From positions 3,911,501 through 3,975,500 of the forward strand of contig NZ_CP118108.1 of NCBI RefSeq assembly GCF_028747985.1: 64,000 bases of DNA, in the 5' to 3' direction. The position numbers and the translations under genes are program-made. This document shows positions 8,382 to 16,558 of the stretch, one piece after another (position 1 is the stretch's first letter; the number at the start of each line of letters is the position of its first letter). The DNA comes from Paenibacillus urinalis (GTDB lineage: Bacteria > Bacillota > Bacilli > Paenibacillales > Paenibacillaceae). The notes beneath the pieces were generated by a model, which was given only the letters and a program-made list of their open reading frames with translations, searched no databases and was not told the origin of the DNA.

Positions 8382-10106
8382 CTAATCTTCAATCGTGGAC
8401 AAATCGCCAGCAGGTAAATCAAGCTCCCACGCTTTAAGCACTCTTCGCATAATCTTCCCTGATCGAGTCTTCGGTAATTTATCCTTAAACTCTATTTCGC
8501 GAGGTGCTGCATGAGCCGATAAGCCCTCTTTTACAAAACGGTAAATATCGTCCTTCAATTCCTGTGTAGGTTCATAGCCTTCTCGTAAGGAGACAAAGGC
8601 CTTAATAATCTCACCTCGAACGAGATCCGGTTTACCAATTACGCCCGCTTCTGCAACTGCTGGATGCTCTACGAGCTTGCTCTCTACTTCAAAAGGACCG
8701 ATTCGTTCGCCAGAAGAGTTGATGACATCGTCAATTCTGCCTTGGAACCAAAAATACCCGTCCTCATCCATATAAGCTGAATCCCCGGATACATACCAGC
8801 CAGGAATACGAAAATATTCGTCGTATTTGGGCTGATTGTTCCACACCTGTCTCATCATGGAAGGCCACGGTGTCTTAATTGCCAGATTACCCATGGAATA
8901 CGGAGGAAGCTCCTCCCCTTGATCATTAATAATTGCAGCCTCAATACCCGGGAGCGGTTTACCCATTGAGCCCGGCTTAATCACCATACCTGGATAGTTA
9001 CAGATAAGCTGAGCTCCGGTCTCCGTCATCCACCAGGTATCATGAATGCGCTGATTGTAGGCTTTGGTTCCCCATCTGACCACCTCAGGATTCAAAGGCT
9101 CGCCTACGGAGAGTACATGACGCAGAGTAGACAAATCAAATTGCTTAATGACCTCATCCCCTGCACTCATCAGCATTCGAAATGCTGTAGGAGCACTGTA
9201 CCACACCGTAACTTTATTATTGACAATCGTTTGATACCAATCCTGTGGACTGAATCTGCCGCCTCTGATCACGTTCGTGACTCCATTCAACCAAGGCGCA
9301 AAAATACCATAAGACGTACCCGTCACCCATCCAGGATCCGCGGTACACCAATAAATATCATCCTCTCGTAAATCCAGGACGACCTTCCCTGTATAGTAAT
9401 GCTGAATCATTGCGTTGTGAACGTGATAGACCCCTTTGGGCTTGCCAGTCGATCCGGAGGTATAGTGCAGAATCATACCGTCTTCCAGACTAAGCCACTC
9501 CAGCTCCAGCTCATCTGAAGCCGCTGCCATCTCTGCATCGTAGTCAATAAAGCCCTCTTGCTCCTGTGCTCCGCCGCCCACGACGAAAATATGCTTCAGC
9601 TGAGGCAGTTCGTCACGATTGATACGCGGCAGCAGCTGCGGAACGGTGATCAGTGCTACCGCTTCACTATCAAGCAGACGATCCTTCACTGCCGTTTCCA
9701 TGAAGGCTTCAAATAACGGACCCACTATAGCTCCGACCTTCAATGTACCTAGCAGACTCAAGTACAGCTCAGGGCTTCTTGGCATAAAAATAAAGACCCG
9801 ATCACCTTTGGATATTCCGTACTTACGGAGTACATTACCAAATCGATTAGAGCCTTCACTAAGATCCAGGAAGCTGTACGCTTCCTCTCTGACCGCATCA
9901 CTGTAGAGGAGCGCTGTACGTGCCCCATTACCTTCGTCCACATGACGATCAATCGCTTCATATGCCATATTTACTTTGCCTGTTTCATACCACGTAAAGT
10001 GCTTCTTCACTTCTTCCCAGCTAAATTGCTCACGAGCCTGTGTGTAATCTCCCAGATTACTACGCTCTACGACAGTCGCGATAAATTCATTTTGATCATG
10101 ACTCAT
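8382..10106 (-). CDS. acsA: Acetyl-CoA synthetase (AMP-forming)
   Basis: 574 residues. Activates acetate with ATP and CoA to acetyl-CoA for acetate scavenging. The AMP-binding motif YTSGSTGKPKG is intact, as are WWMTETG and the C-terminal RSGKIMRR whose lysine (about 551) is the residue acetylated by AcuA in the family. The start is preceded by GAGGAGG. It is transcribed divergently from acuA, from an extended -10 promoter, and a consensus cre site lies in the transcribed leader, so repression by CcpA with glucose is expected. AcsA switched off by AcuA acetylation is known in Bacillus subtilis. Confidence 0.95.
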   Translation of the reverse strand: MSHDQNEFIATVVERSNLGDYTQAREQFSWEEVKKHFTWYETGKVNMAYEAIDRHVDEGNGARTALLYSDAVREEAYSFLDLSEGSNRFGNVLRKYGISKGDRVFIFMPRSPELYLSLLGTLKVGAIVGPLFEAFMETAVKDRLLDSEAVALITVPQLLPRINRDELPQLKHIFVVGGGAQEQEGFIDYDAEMAAASDELELEWLSLEDGMILHYTSGSTGKPKGVYHVHNAMIQHYYTGKVVLDLREDDIYWCTADPGWVTGTSYGIFAPWLNGVTNVIRGGRFSPQDWYQTIVNNKVTVWYSAPTAFRMLMSAGDEVIKQFDLSTLRHVLSVGEPLNPEVVRWGTKAYNQRIHDTWWMTETGAQLICNYPGMVIKPGSMGKPLPGIEAAIINDQGEELPPYSMGNLAIKTPWPSMMRQVWNNQPKYDEYFRIPGWYVSGDSAYMDEDGYFWFQGRIDDVINSSGERIGPFEVESKLVEHPAVAEAGVIGKPDLVRGEIIKAFVSLREGYEPTQELKDDIYRFVKEGLSAHAAPREIEFKDKLPKTRSGKIMRRVLKAWELDLPAGDLSTIED

Positions 10107-10150
10107 TGCCTTCAGAGCCTCCTCAGTTACATTTTCACAATGTACAGGTT

Positions 10151-10165
10151 AGTTAGCGCTTACAA
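10151..10165 (-). promoter_or_regulatory. Consensus cre (CcpA) site between acsA and acuA
   Basis: On the minus strand TTGTAAGCGCTAACT matches WTGNAANCGNWNNCW at every fixed position. It lies about 115 nt downstream of the predicted acsA start, consistent with a roadblock type of repression, and upstream of acuA. The ccpA gene itself is 1.7 kb away. Confidence 0.85.
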
Positions 10166-10178
10166 ATTTGTGATGACC

Positions 10179-10220
10179 TGAATCAAATTCATAACTCACT
10201 TTCATGCAAAATTTGATTCA
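10179..10220 (-). repeat. Perfect 11 bp inverted repeat in the acsA leader
   Basis: TGAATCAAATT at 10179-10189 and its exact complement at 10210-10220, 20 nt apart (centre to centre 31 bp, about three helical turns). There is no T run after it, so it is not a plain terminator. It could be an operator for a dimeric regulator or a hairpin in the acsA 5' leader. Confidence 0.6.
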
Positions 10221-10284
10221 ACTTACCGACGTATCCGAGTTACTGCGGCTATTGCTAGAAATGTGAAAACTTTATGTCTGGAAT

Positions 10285-10312
10285 ATTATAGCATAGTTTG
10301 AGATTGTGTTAA
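10285..10312 (-). promoter_or_regulatory. Promoter of acsA
   Basis: TTAACA (10307-10312), 16 nt spacer, TATAAT (10285-10290) with the extension TGC before it. Predicted start near 10278 gives a leader of about 170 nt that contains the inverted repeat and the cre site. Confidence 0.7.
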
Positions 10313-10393
10313 TATTTCCTTTTCATTTTTTTGGTTATTTGTTATAAGTAGAGAGAACACGCTATGACACTCCAGAAGGAGCACTGATGAACA

Positions 10394-11026
10394 ATGAACC
10401 ATACCAAACATCACCACGCTCACTCACTTGTTAAGAACAGCAGGGAAATTGTTGTTGAAGGCCCTGTTCCTGCTGCATTGCTGCAGGATCTAGTCATGCA
10501 TCCGGATCTTGATGCGTTCCGAAGACCTCATGAGCAGCAAGAGGCTCTCATTCAAATATCTGAGCTTCCGGAAGGAAGAATTATCATTGCCAGAGAACAA
10601 GACACGATTATCGGGTATGTGACTTTTCATTATCCTGATGAGATGGAGCGTTGGTCTGAAGGGAATATGAAGGATTTGATTGAGCTGGGAGCGATTGAGG
10701 TTGCAAATGATTACCGCTCTTACGGGATCGGCCGCGCACTCATTCAGCACGCTTTTGAACATGAACAAATGGAGGAATATATCGTCTTTACGACGGAATA
10801 TTACTGGCATTGGGATTTGAAAGGAAGCGGACTATCCGTATGGGACTACCGTAAAATGATGGAGCGATTAATGAAGACGGTGGATATGGTCTGGTACGCT
10901 ACGGATGACCCTGAAATTTGTGCACATCCAGCCAATTGTCTCATGGTGAGAATCGGCAGCAAGGTCCCCCTTGCCTCCAAAGAACAATTCGATCACGTAC
11001 GGTTTAAACAACGCTATATGTACTAA
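10394..11026 (+). CDS. acuA: Protein acetyltransferase AcuA (GNAT)
   Basis: 210 residues, the same length as the Bacillus subtilis enzyme that acetylates and inactivates acetyl-CoA synthetase. The acetyl-CoA binding segment is VANDYRSYGIGRALI (about residues 108-122). The N-terminus is His-rich (HTKHHHAH). AGAAGGAG lies 11 nt upstream. It is divergent from its target acsA and shares the cre region. In Bacillus subtilis acuA is followed by acuB and acuC; here a terminator follows directly and neither gene is in the window, so deacetylation must be encoded elsewhere or differ. Confidence 0.93.
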   Translation: MNHTKHHHAHSLVKNSREIVVEGPVPAALLQDLVMHPDLDAFRRPHEQQEALIQISELPEGRIIIAREQDTIIGYVTFHYPDEMERWSEGNMKDLIELGAIEVANDYRSYGIGRALIQHAFEHEQMEEYIVFTTEYYWHWDLKGSGLSVWDYRKMMERLMKTVDMVWYATDDPEICAHPANCLMVRIGSKVPLASKEQFDHVRFKQRYMY

Positions 11027-11030
11027 ATAA

Positions 11031-11077
11031 GACAGGAGCCTGGTCCCGGTGACACCCGGGCTGCTTCCTGTCTTTTA
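11031..11077 (+). terminator. acuA terminator
   Basis: GACAGGA pairs with TCCTGTC around an inner CCCGG/CCGGG stem, followed by TTTTA, 5 nt after the acuA stop. Confidence 0.75.
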
Positions 11078-11102
11078 TCGGTTAATCATCTGAGCTGCCT
11101 GC

Positions 11103-11798
11103 TTACATATTTGCCAGCATGTGTTCTACGATCCGATGGGATTTCTGAGCGGATTCCACTGTAAATTCAGCAAAATTCACATGGGCTGAGCCATCTGCCT
11201 TATCCGACATGGCACGCAAAATAACATAAGGAATTTTATTCATGAAGCTGACCTGTGCGACTGCAGCCCCCTCCATCTCGGCACACGCTCCTTCGAACTC
11301 ATCCCGCAGACTGCTCACGACCTCTTTGCTTGCAATAAACTGATCACCAGACAGCACAATCCCGCTAATATATCTCGCTGACAACTCCTCACATGCTTCT
11401 GCCGCCCGTTTGATCAATTCGGCATCCGCCGGAAAAGCCGACGTTTCCTGGTAAGGAATTTCACCCCGCTTGTAGCCTAGAGGGGTAACATCTATATCGT
11501 GATGGATACATGCCGTCGAGATGACGATATCTCCAATCTCCAAATCCGGGTGTACAGCACCAGCTACCCCTGTAAAAATAATATGAGACACGCTGAATTT
11601 CTCAATCAAAATTTGAGTCGTTACAGCCGCATTCACTTTTCCTACCCCTGATTTGCATACGACCACATGCTTGCCATAGACATCTCCTTCGGTATACGTT
11701 ATGCCTGCAAAATCGGTGCGTACGATATTCTCCATATCCGACAGCAACAGCTCAATCTCTTCATCCATCGCTCCAATGAGTCCAATTGTTTGTGCCAT
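11103..11798 (-). CDS. mtnN: 5'-methylthioadenosine/S-adenosylhomocysteine nucleosidase
   Basis: 231 residues, the family length. It hydrolyses the N-glycosidic bond of methylthioadenosine and S-adenosylhomocysteine in methionine salvage and the activated methyl cycle. The N-terminal GLIGAMDEEIELL with its catalytic Glu, the GVAGAVHPDLEIGD segment, AEMEGAA (ribose-binding Glu) and SDKADG (catalytic Asp) are all present. The start at 11798 matches homologues; AAAGGAG is 14 nt upstream, rather far. It is separated from ccpA upstream by a terminator. Confidence 0.93.
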   Translation of the reverse strand: MAQTIGLIGAMDEEIELLLSDMENIVRTDFAGITYTEGDVYGKHVVVCKSGVGKVNAAVTTQILIEKFSVSHIIFTGVAGAVHPDLEIGDIVISTACIHHDIDVTPLGYKRGEIPYQETSAFPADAELIKRAAEACEELSARYISGIVLSGDQFIASKEVVSSLRDEFEGACAEMEGAAVAQVSFMNKIPYVILRAMSDKADGSAHVNFAEFTVESAQKSHRIVEHMLANM

Positions 11799-11860
11799 AA
11801 CTTCATATTCATCTCCTTTGGCTCGGCTTGGTTTATGAATCAGCACATCCTTTGTTCAGC

Positions 11861-11888
11861 AAAAAAGCTCCGCAAAAACGGAGCTTTC
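11861..11888 (-). terminator. ccpA terminator
   Basis: AAAGCTCCG and CGGAGCTTT around a TTTTTG loop, followed by a T run on the minus strand, 26 nt after the ccpA stop. Confidence 0.85.
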
Positions 11889-11914
11889 TACCAGTTAACC
11901 TATACGGTTGCTAA

Positions 11915-12919
11915 TTACACATGACTAACTGACAAACGCAGAATCGTTTCGTGCGGCAAAATAACACGCGGATTCTCCACGTTCTCTTTTTTCATCAGCT
12001 TGGTGAGCAGACGCATCGCTACCGCGCCAAGATCATACATCGGCTGAGCTACAGTCGTCAGCTGTGGACGAACCATAGAAGCCATTCGAATATTATCGAC
12101 ACTGATGATCGAGAAGTCGTCTGGAACTTTGAGCCCCTCATCCTGAATGCTGTGGATCGCACCAATCGCCATCTCATCGGTTGCACTGAATATTGCGGTT
12201 GGTTTTTTCTTCAATCCAAGGAAGTACTTCATTGCTTCCACACCAGACTCATAACGATAGTTGCCGATGCGTACCAAATCTTCCTGGTACTCGATCCCGG
12301 CTGTTTCAAGCGCACGCTTGTAGCCCTGGAATCTTGCATAACCATTCGCTGGGTCTTGGAGTGTCCCGCTAATCATCGCAATTTCACGGTGACCATGGCG
12401 TACCAGTGTGCTTACCGCATCAAAAGCGGCTGCTTCGTGATCGATATCGACGGAAGGGAACGTTCCTTTCTCGTCACTCGTCGCACAAAGAACAATCGGC
12501 ACTGCCGCTGTTTGAAAAGCTTGAATATGCTCATCGGTCACTGTACCGCCCATGAACAGAAGCCCGTCCACTTGTTTTTCCAGAAGGGTGTTAATAACAC
12601 GAATTTCCTTTTCCTTCTTCTTATCGGCGTTACATAGGATGATGTTATAATGGTACATATTCGCGATATCTTCAATTCCCCGAGCAATTTCGGCAAAAAT
12701 CGAATTCGAGATATCCGGAATAACGACTCCGACCGTTGTCGTCTTCTTACTAGCAAGCCCCCTTGCTACTGCATTCGGACGATACCCGAGTCTTTCTATG
12801 GCTTCATATACTTTTTTACGCGTTTGTGGCTTAACGTTAGGGTTGTTGTTCACAACCCGCGAAACCGTTGCCATAGATACTCCGGCTTCACGTGCTACGT
12901 CGTAAATGGTTACCGTCAC
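11915..12919 (-). CDS. ccpA: Catabolite control protein A
   Basis: LacI/GalR-family global regulator that binds cre sites together with HPr-Ser-P. The helix-turn-helix [20 protein letters not shown] opens the protein, followed by the hinge helix region ([18 protein letters not shown]) and the periplasmic-binding-protein-like core. From the GTG at 12919 the protein is 334 residues, exactly the Bacillus subtilis length. GGAGAGAAGG lies upstream with 9 nt from GGAG to the GTG, whereas the upstream ATG has no site. Likely targets in the window are acsA and acuA through the cre at 10151. It has its own promoter and terminator. Confidence 0.96.
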   Translation of the reverse strand: MTVTIYDVAREAGVSMATVSRVVNNNPNVKPQTRKKVYEAIERLGYRPNAVARGLASKKTTTVGVVIPDISNSIFAEIARGIEDIANMYHYNIILCNADKKKEKEIRVINTLLEKQVDGLLFMGGTVTDEHIQAFQTAAVPIVLCATSDEKGTFPSVDIDHEAAAFDAVSTLVRHGHREIAMISGTLQDPANGYARFQGYKRALETAGIEYQEDLVRIGNYRYESGVEAMKYFLGLKKKPTAIFSATDEMAIGAIHSIQDEGLKVPDDFSIISVDNIRMASMVRPQLTTVAQPMYDLGAVAMRLLTKLMKKENVENPRVILPHETILRLSVSHV

Positions 12920-12973
12920 ATTCCTTCTCTCCATTTGCAATAAATTTTCATTCCCATTTTCATGTTAAAAATT

Positions 12974-13002
12974 ATGATACGACATATTATTGCGACTTGC
13001 AA
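12974..13002 (-). promoter_or_regulatory. Promoter of ccpA
   Basis: TTGCAA (12997-13002), 17 nt spacer, TATCAT (12974-12979), in the short gap between brxC and ccpA. Confidence 0.55.
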
Positions 13003-13018
13003 TAAACATAAACAGGCT

Positions 13019-13366
13019 TTAAGTCGAGCTCAAAACCGAACTAAGGTCTCTTGAAGTGATTCCGGAGTGGGAAGTATGCCAGACTGGATGCCCATTCTTC
13101 ACCAGAATCGTCTGTGGAGACTCATGCCGAACTCCCAAACGCTCTGCTGCGGCTGTAGATACGGCCCGGTCCTCAATGACCAATACAATGGAGTAATTAA
13201 TCTGTTCATTAGGTGCGGCTTCCAGGTAGGCTTGTACCTCTTCATATGCATGTGCACTGATGGGACAACGAGTACTATGTTTAAATAGCAGAAGCGGAGT
13301 CTCTGAAGACTGTGTAACTGCTTCTTCAAGCTGTTCTATACTAGTCAGTCTTGTCATCGTTTTCAT
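13019..13366 (-). CDS. brxC: Monothiol bacilliredoxin BrxC (YtxJ)
   Basis: 115-residue thioredoxin-fold protein of the YtxJ/DUF2847 family, which removes bacillithiol from S-bacillithiolated proteins in Firmicutes. The single Cys of the active site is at about residue 34 in KHSTRCPIS, in the position expected after the first beta strand. AAAGGGGG precedes the ATG. In Bacillus subtilis ytxJ is also close to ccpA, which supports the assignment. Confidence 0.88.
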   Translation of the reverse strand: MKTMTRLTSIEQLEEAVTQSSETPLLLFKHSTRCPISAHAYEEVQAYLEAAPNEQINYSIVLVIEDRAVSTAAAERLGVRHESPQTILVKNGHPVWHTSHSGITSRDLSSVLSST

Positions 13367-13493
13367 TGCCTATACATCCCCCTTTGTCACTTCCGTTTTT
13401 CGTTTTCATTCTTTTCAGAAAAACTTACACTCCCAATATATTAACAAAAAACGAGTCGAAAAGCCAATTTTCATAAGATTTGGTACTGTATCA

Positions 13494-13937
13494 TCAGCCT
13501 GCCTCTGAAAAATGCTCCTCCCACCGAAATTGAGAGAGCTGTTCAAGTCTTCGCTCCACATCATTCATCCAATGTTCATCGCCGGCACTCAGCGCATACT
13601 GATACAAATCTAATAGCAGGTTGATCCTCTCCTGCTTGGCTTGTTCAATCTCTTTGCCCATGGCATCAATGTCGATATCAGGATGATGCTCTAATAGTTC
13701 TGTAATCAGCTTGGCAACTTCATTCGAATCTGCAAAGGAAACGGAGGCATATTCACTTCCGGGAGTTAAGCTGCCGATCAGCTGAACCAAATCGGGTTTA
13801 ACAGGCTTAAGGACTTCATAAGTTGAACATGTCATGCAGGAAAATACGGGGACATCTCTAATCTCTACTCTCTTAGCATAGATTACGCTTCGGAGCTCCA
13901 AGTTCATTGTCAATTTACATTTGCACCATCTGCGCAT
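13494..13937 (-). CDS. Unknown protein with an N-terminal zinc-ribbon-like Cys pattern
   Basis: 147 residues from the ATG at 13937, chosen for the AGGTGGGG upstream; an in-frame ATG lies 11 codons earlier. CKCK near residue 5 and CMTC near residue 34 give four cysteines suited to bind zinc. The rest is acidic and mostly helical (KEIEQAKQERINLLLDLYQYAL, NDVERRLEQL). No family recognised with confidence. It lies upstream of brxC on the same strand, 127 nt away. Confidence 0.7.
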   Translation of the reverse strand: MRRWCKCKLTMNLELRSVIYAKRVEIRDVPVFSCMTCSTYEVLKPVKPDLVQLIGSLTPGSEYASVSFADSNEVAKLITELLEHHPDIDIDAMGKEIEQAKQERINLLLDLYQYALSAGDEHWMNDVERRLEQLSQFRWEEHFSEAG

Positions 13938-14099
13938 AACCCTAACCCCACCTATCTGTTCCAATCTCAATATTCAAGTTTTTTCGACTTCATCTCATCT
14001 TTTTTACTACTTTACTTCGACTAATGTAGCATAAATCCTTCCCTATGAGGGATGTACTATTTTCCATAGCGTAACTATTTCTCTTAGCCTACAGCGAAT

Positions 14100-14128
14100 T
14101 TGGATTCACGTGTCATTTCAGTTACAAT
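14100..14128 (+). promoter_or_regulatory. Promoter of the DJ-1/PfpI gene
   Basis: TTGGAT at 14100, 17 nt spacer, TACAAT at 14123, 37 nt before the start codon. Confidence 0.55.
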
Positions 14129-14165
14129 GGCACTGTATACGGTTAGGAAGGAGTGTTACAAATAC

Positions 14166-14693
14166 ATGAGATTAGCAGGTAAAAAAGTCATTGCACTGGT
14201 GGATGAAGAGTTTGAAGATTTGGAATTATGGTACCCTGTTCATCGGGTGCGTGAAGAAGGCGCCGAGGTTCATCTTGCCGGAGAAGTAAAAGACAAGACC
14301 TATGTAGGCAAGTACGGTGTCCCGGCCAAGGCTGAATACAGTTTCGACGAGCTGAATAGTCAAGACTACGACGGTATACTCGTTCCCGGCGGCTGGGCAC
14401 CGGATAAGCTGCGGAGATATCCTAAGGTCATAGAGCTTATTCAGGAAATGCATCGGGATCACAAGATCATTGGTCAGATCTGTCATGCCGGCTGGGTATT
14501 GATCTCTGCCAAGATATTGCAGGGTGTGACGGTCACTTCAACACCAGGAATCCGTGATGATATGGAGAATGCAGGTGCGATCTGGAAGGACGAGCCTGTG
14601 GTCATTGATGGAAACATTGTTTCCGCTCGCAGACCACCTGACTTGCCGCCATACGGCAAAGCCTTCTGTGATCTGCTCGCAGATGAATCCTGA
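14166..14693 (+). CDS. DJ-1/PfpI-family protein
   Basis: 175 residues of the PfpI/YraA branch of the class I glutamine amidotransferase-like superfamily, often called intracellular protease or protein deglycase. The nucleophile elbow is GQICHAGW with Cys about residue 107. DEEFEDLELWYP at the start supplies the usual conserved acidic residue and PGGWAPDKLR is typical of the family. AGGAAGGAG is 12 nt upstream. Single gene with promoter and terminator; a stress role is likely but the substrate is not visible. Confidence 0.88.
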   Translation: MRLAGKKVIALVDEEFEDLELWYPVHRVREEGAEVHLAGEVKDKTYVGKYGVPAKAEYSFDELNSQDYDGILVPGGWAPDKLRRYPKVIELIQEMHRDHKIIGQICHAGWVLISAKILQGVTVTSTPGIRDDMENAGAIWKDEPVVIDGNIVSARRPPDLPPYGKAFCDLLADES

Positions 14694-14710
14694 TATTTAT
14701 ATGAATGACA

Positions 14711-14754
14711 AAGAGGATGAATTCAGGCAGCCCGCCTCGGTTCATCCTCTTTTT
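14711..14754 (+). terminator. Terminator after the DJ-1/PfpI gene
   Basis: AAGAGGATGAA and TTCATCCTCTT form an 11 bp stem followed by TTTTT. Confidence 0.85.
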
Positions 14755-14815
14755 GGTACAGATTAATGCTTATTTATATTGCATTGTCATGTATTACAGA
14801 AGCTTGTCTGTCAAA

Positions 14816-16558
14816 TTAAGACAATGAAGTGCTTTGTGTCGAATTCCGTTTATACTTCTCCAGCTCTGCCTCAATTTCTTTACCGGTCGACATGGTTAGA
14901 CAAGATTTCGCCACGGTTACAGCCTTCGCTGCTTCCGTATTCAGCACACGGTGCTTCACTCTCAGTAGAGATTGAGGAGACATGCTCAAATTGTGAATGC
15001 CCAGCGCCAGCCAGATCGGAACCGCCCTTTCATCACCGGCCAGTTCTCCACAGACACTGACACTAATTCCTGCTGCATGCGCAGCCTCTGCCGTCATACG
15101 TAGAAGTCTTAATACAGAAGGGTGGAACGGTTGATATAAGTGGGCAATTTGTTCATTCATGCGATCAACAGCCAGAACATACTGTACAAGATCATTAGTT
15201 CCAATGCTGAAGAAATCCACCTCTCTGGCCAGCAGATCGGCGATAACTACGGCAGCCGGCACTTCAATCATAATCCCTACTTCAATGTTGGGGTCATAAG
15301 AGATTCCTCGCTCCGACAGGCTTGCCTTTACTTCATTCAAGATCTGATTCGCTTCCCTAATCTCATCGAGTGATGAAATCATTGGATACATGATCTTCAC
15401 TTTGCCATGTACGCTTGCCCGCAAAATAGCCGTCAGCTGCGTCTTGAACAGATCCTTGAGCTCCAGGCTGATTCGGATCGCCCGGTATCCAAGGAAAGGA
15501 TTGTCTTCCTCGGGAAGAGGGAAATAATCAAGCTGTTTATCCCCGCCAATATCCAGTGTACGTATAACTACAGCATTCCCGCCTGTCTTCTCCACTACAT
15601 GCCGGTATACTTCATATTGCTCCTCTTCACTAGGGAATGAATGACGATCCATATATAAGAACTCCGTACGGAATAGGCCGACCCCCTTAGCCCCGGATCG
15701 AAGCGACATGTCCAGCTCTTTGACAGAGCTGATGTTGGCGGCCAGATTCAGCTGTGTTCCGTCCTTGGTGACAGCATCCACCTCCGCCAGAACTTGAAGC
15801 TGCTCCTTCTTCCGCAGCTGCTGATCACGGATTTCCGTATATTTCTCGATAATAAGTGGATCCGGATTAACATACACTATTCCTTCATCGCCATTAATAA
15901 CGAGAACATCCCCTGTTTGAACCGGAAGATTAACACTATTCTCAAGGCCTGATACCATGGGGATTCCGAGAGCTCTAGCCATAATTGCGGAATGCGAGGT
16001 CTTGCCGCCGATCAGCGTCACGATACCAAGCACATAATTGGGATTCAAGTGCGCCAATTGGGATGGAGACAGCTCGTTCGCTACCAGAATATAGGGCTGT
16101 GTATCCAGAGGAAGTGTAATCTCTGGAGCACCCAATAAATGCTTCAAGAGACGGTTTCCTACATCCTTGATGTCCAGTGCCCGTTCCTTCATATATTCAT
16201 CATCCAAGAGGTCAAACATCGTGACAAAGTGGTCAATCGCTTCCTTTACAGCGACCTCGGCCGCTTTATATTGGCGTTCAATAATCCCCTGAATCTCATT
16301 CATGAACACCGGGTCTTCTAATATGGCCAAGTGAGCATCAAAAATGCTCGATTCCTCGGGACCCACCACTTCATTGAATTCCTGCTTAATATGCTGAATC
16401 TCATCACGGGATGTTTTAATCCCCTCGTACAGCCGTTCGAACTCCCGAGCCAGGTCTACAGCGTCCATCTTCTGATCCGGTAAATCCCACTCCCAGCTTG
16501 GAAGAACAAATGCTTTGCCGATGGCTACACCAGCCGCTCCTGAGATGCCTTGTATCAT
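14816..16558 (-). CDS. ptsI: PTS enzyme I (phosphoenolpyruvate-protein phosphotransferase)
   Basis: 580 residues. Takes phosphate from phosphoenolpyruvate onto a histidine (about 189, in GGKTSHSAIMARALG) and passes it to HPr. The PEP-binding part carries LFRTEFLYMD, RTLDIGGDK and the catalytic Cys region VSVCGELAGD. The start is preceded by GGAGGGG. Its ATG overlaps the stop of the EIICBA gene (ATGA), so the two are translationally coupled. ptsH is not in the window, which is unusual since ptsI commonly follows ptsH. Confidence 0.95.
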   Translation of the reverse strand: MIQGISGAAGVAIGKAFVLPSWEWDLPDQKMDAVDLAREFERLYEGIKTSRDEIQHIKQEFNEVVGPEESSIFDAHLAILEDPVFMNEIQGIIERQYKAAEVAVKEAIDHFVTMFDLLDDEYMKERALDIKDVGNRLLKHLLGAPEITLPLDTQPYILVANELSPSQLAHLNPNYVLGIVTLIGGKTSHSAIMARALGIPMVSGLENSVNLPVQTGDVLVINGDEGIVYVNPDPLIIEKYTEIRDQQLRKKEQLQVLAEVDAVTKDGTQLNLAANISSVKELDMSLRSGAKGVGLFRTEFLYMDRHSFPSEEEQYEVYRHVVEKTGGNAVVIRTLDIGGDKQLDYFPLPEEDNPFLGYRAIRISLELKDLFKTQLTAILRASVHGKVKIMYPMISSLDEIREANQILNEVKASLSERGISYDPNIEVGIMIEVPAAVVIADLLAREVDFFSIGTNDLVQYVLAVDRMNEQIAHLYQPFHPSVLRLLRMTAEAAHAAGISVSVCGELAGDERAVPIWLALGIHNLSMSPQSLLRVKHRVLNTEAAKAVTVAKSCLTMSTGKEIEAELEKYKRNSTQSTSLS

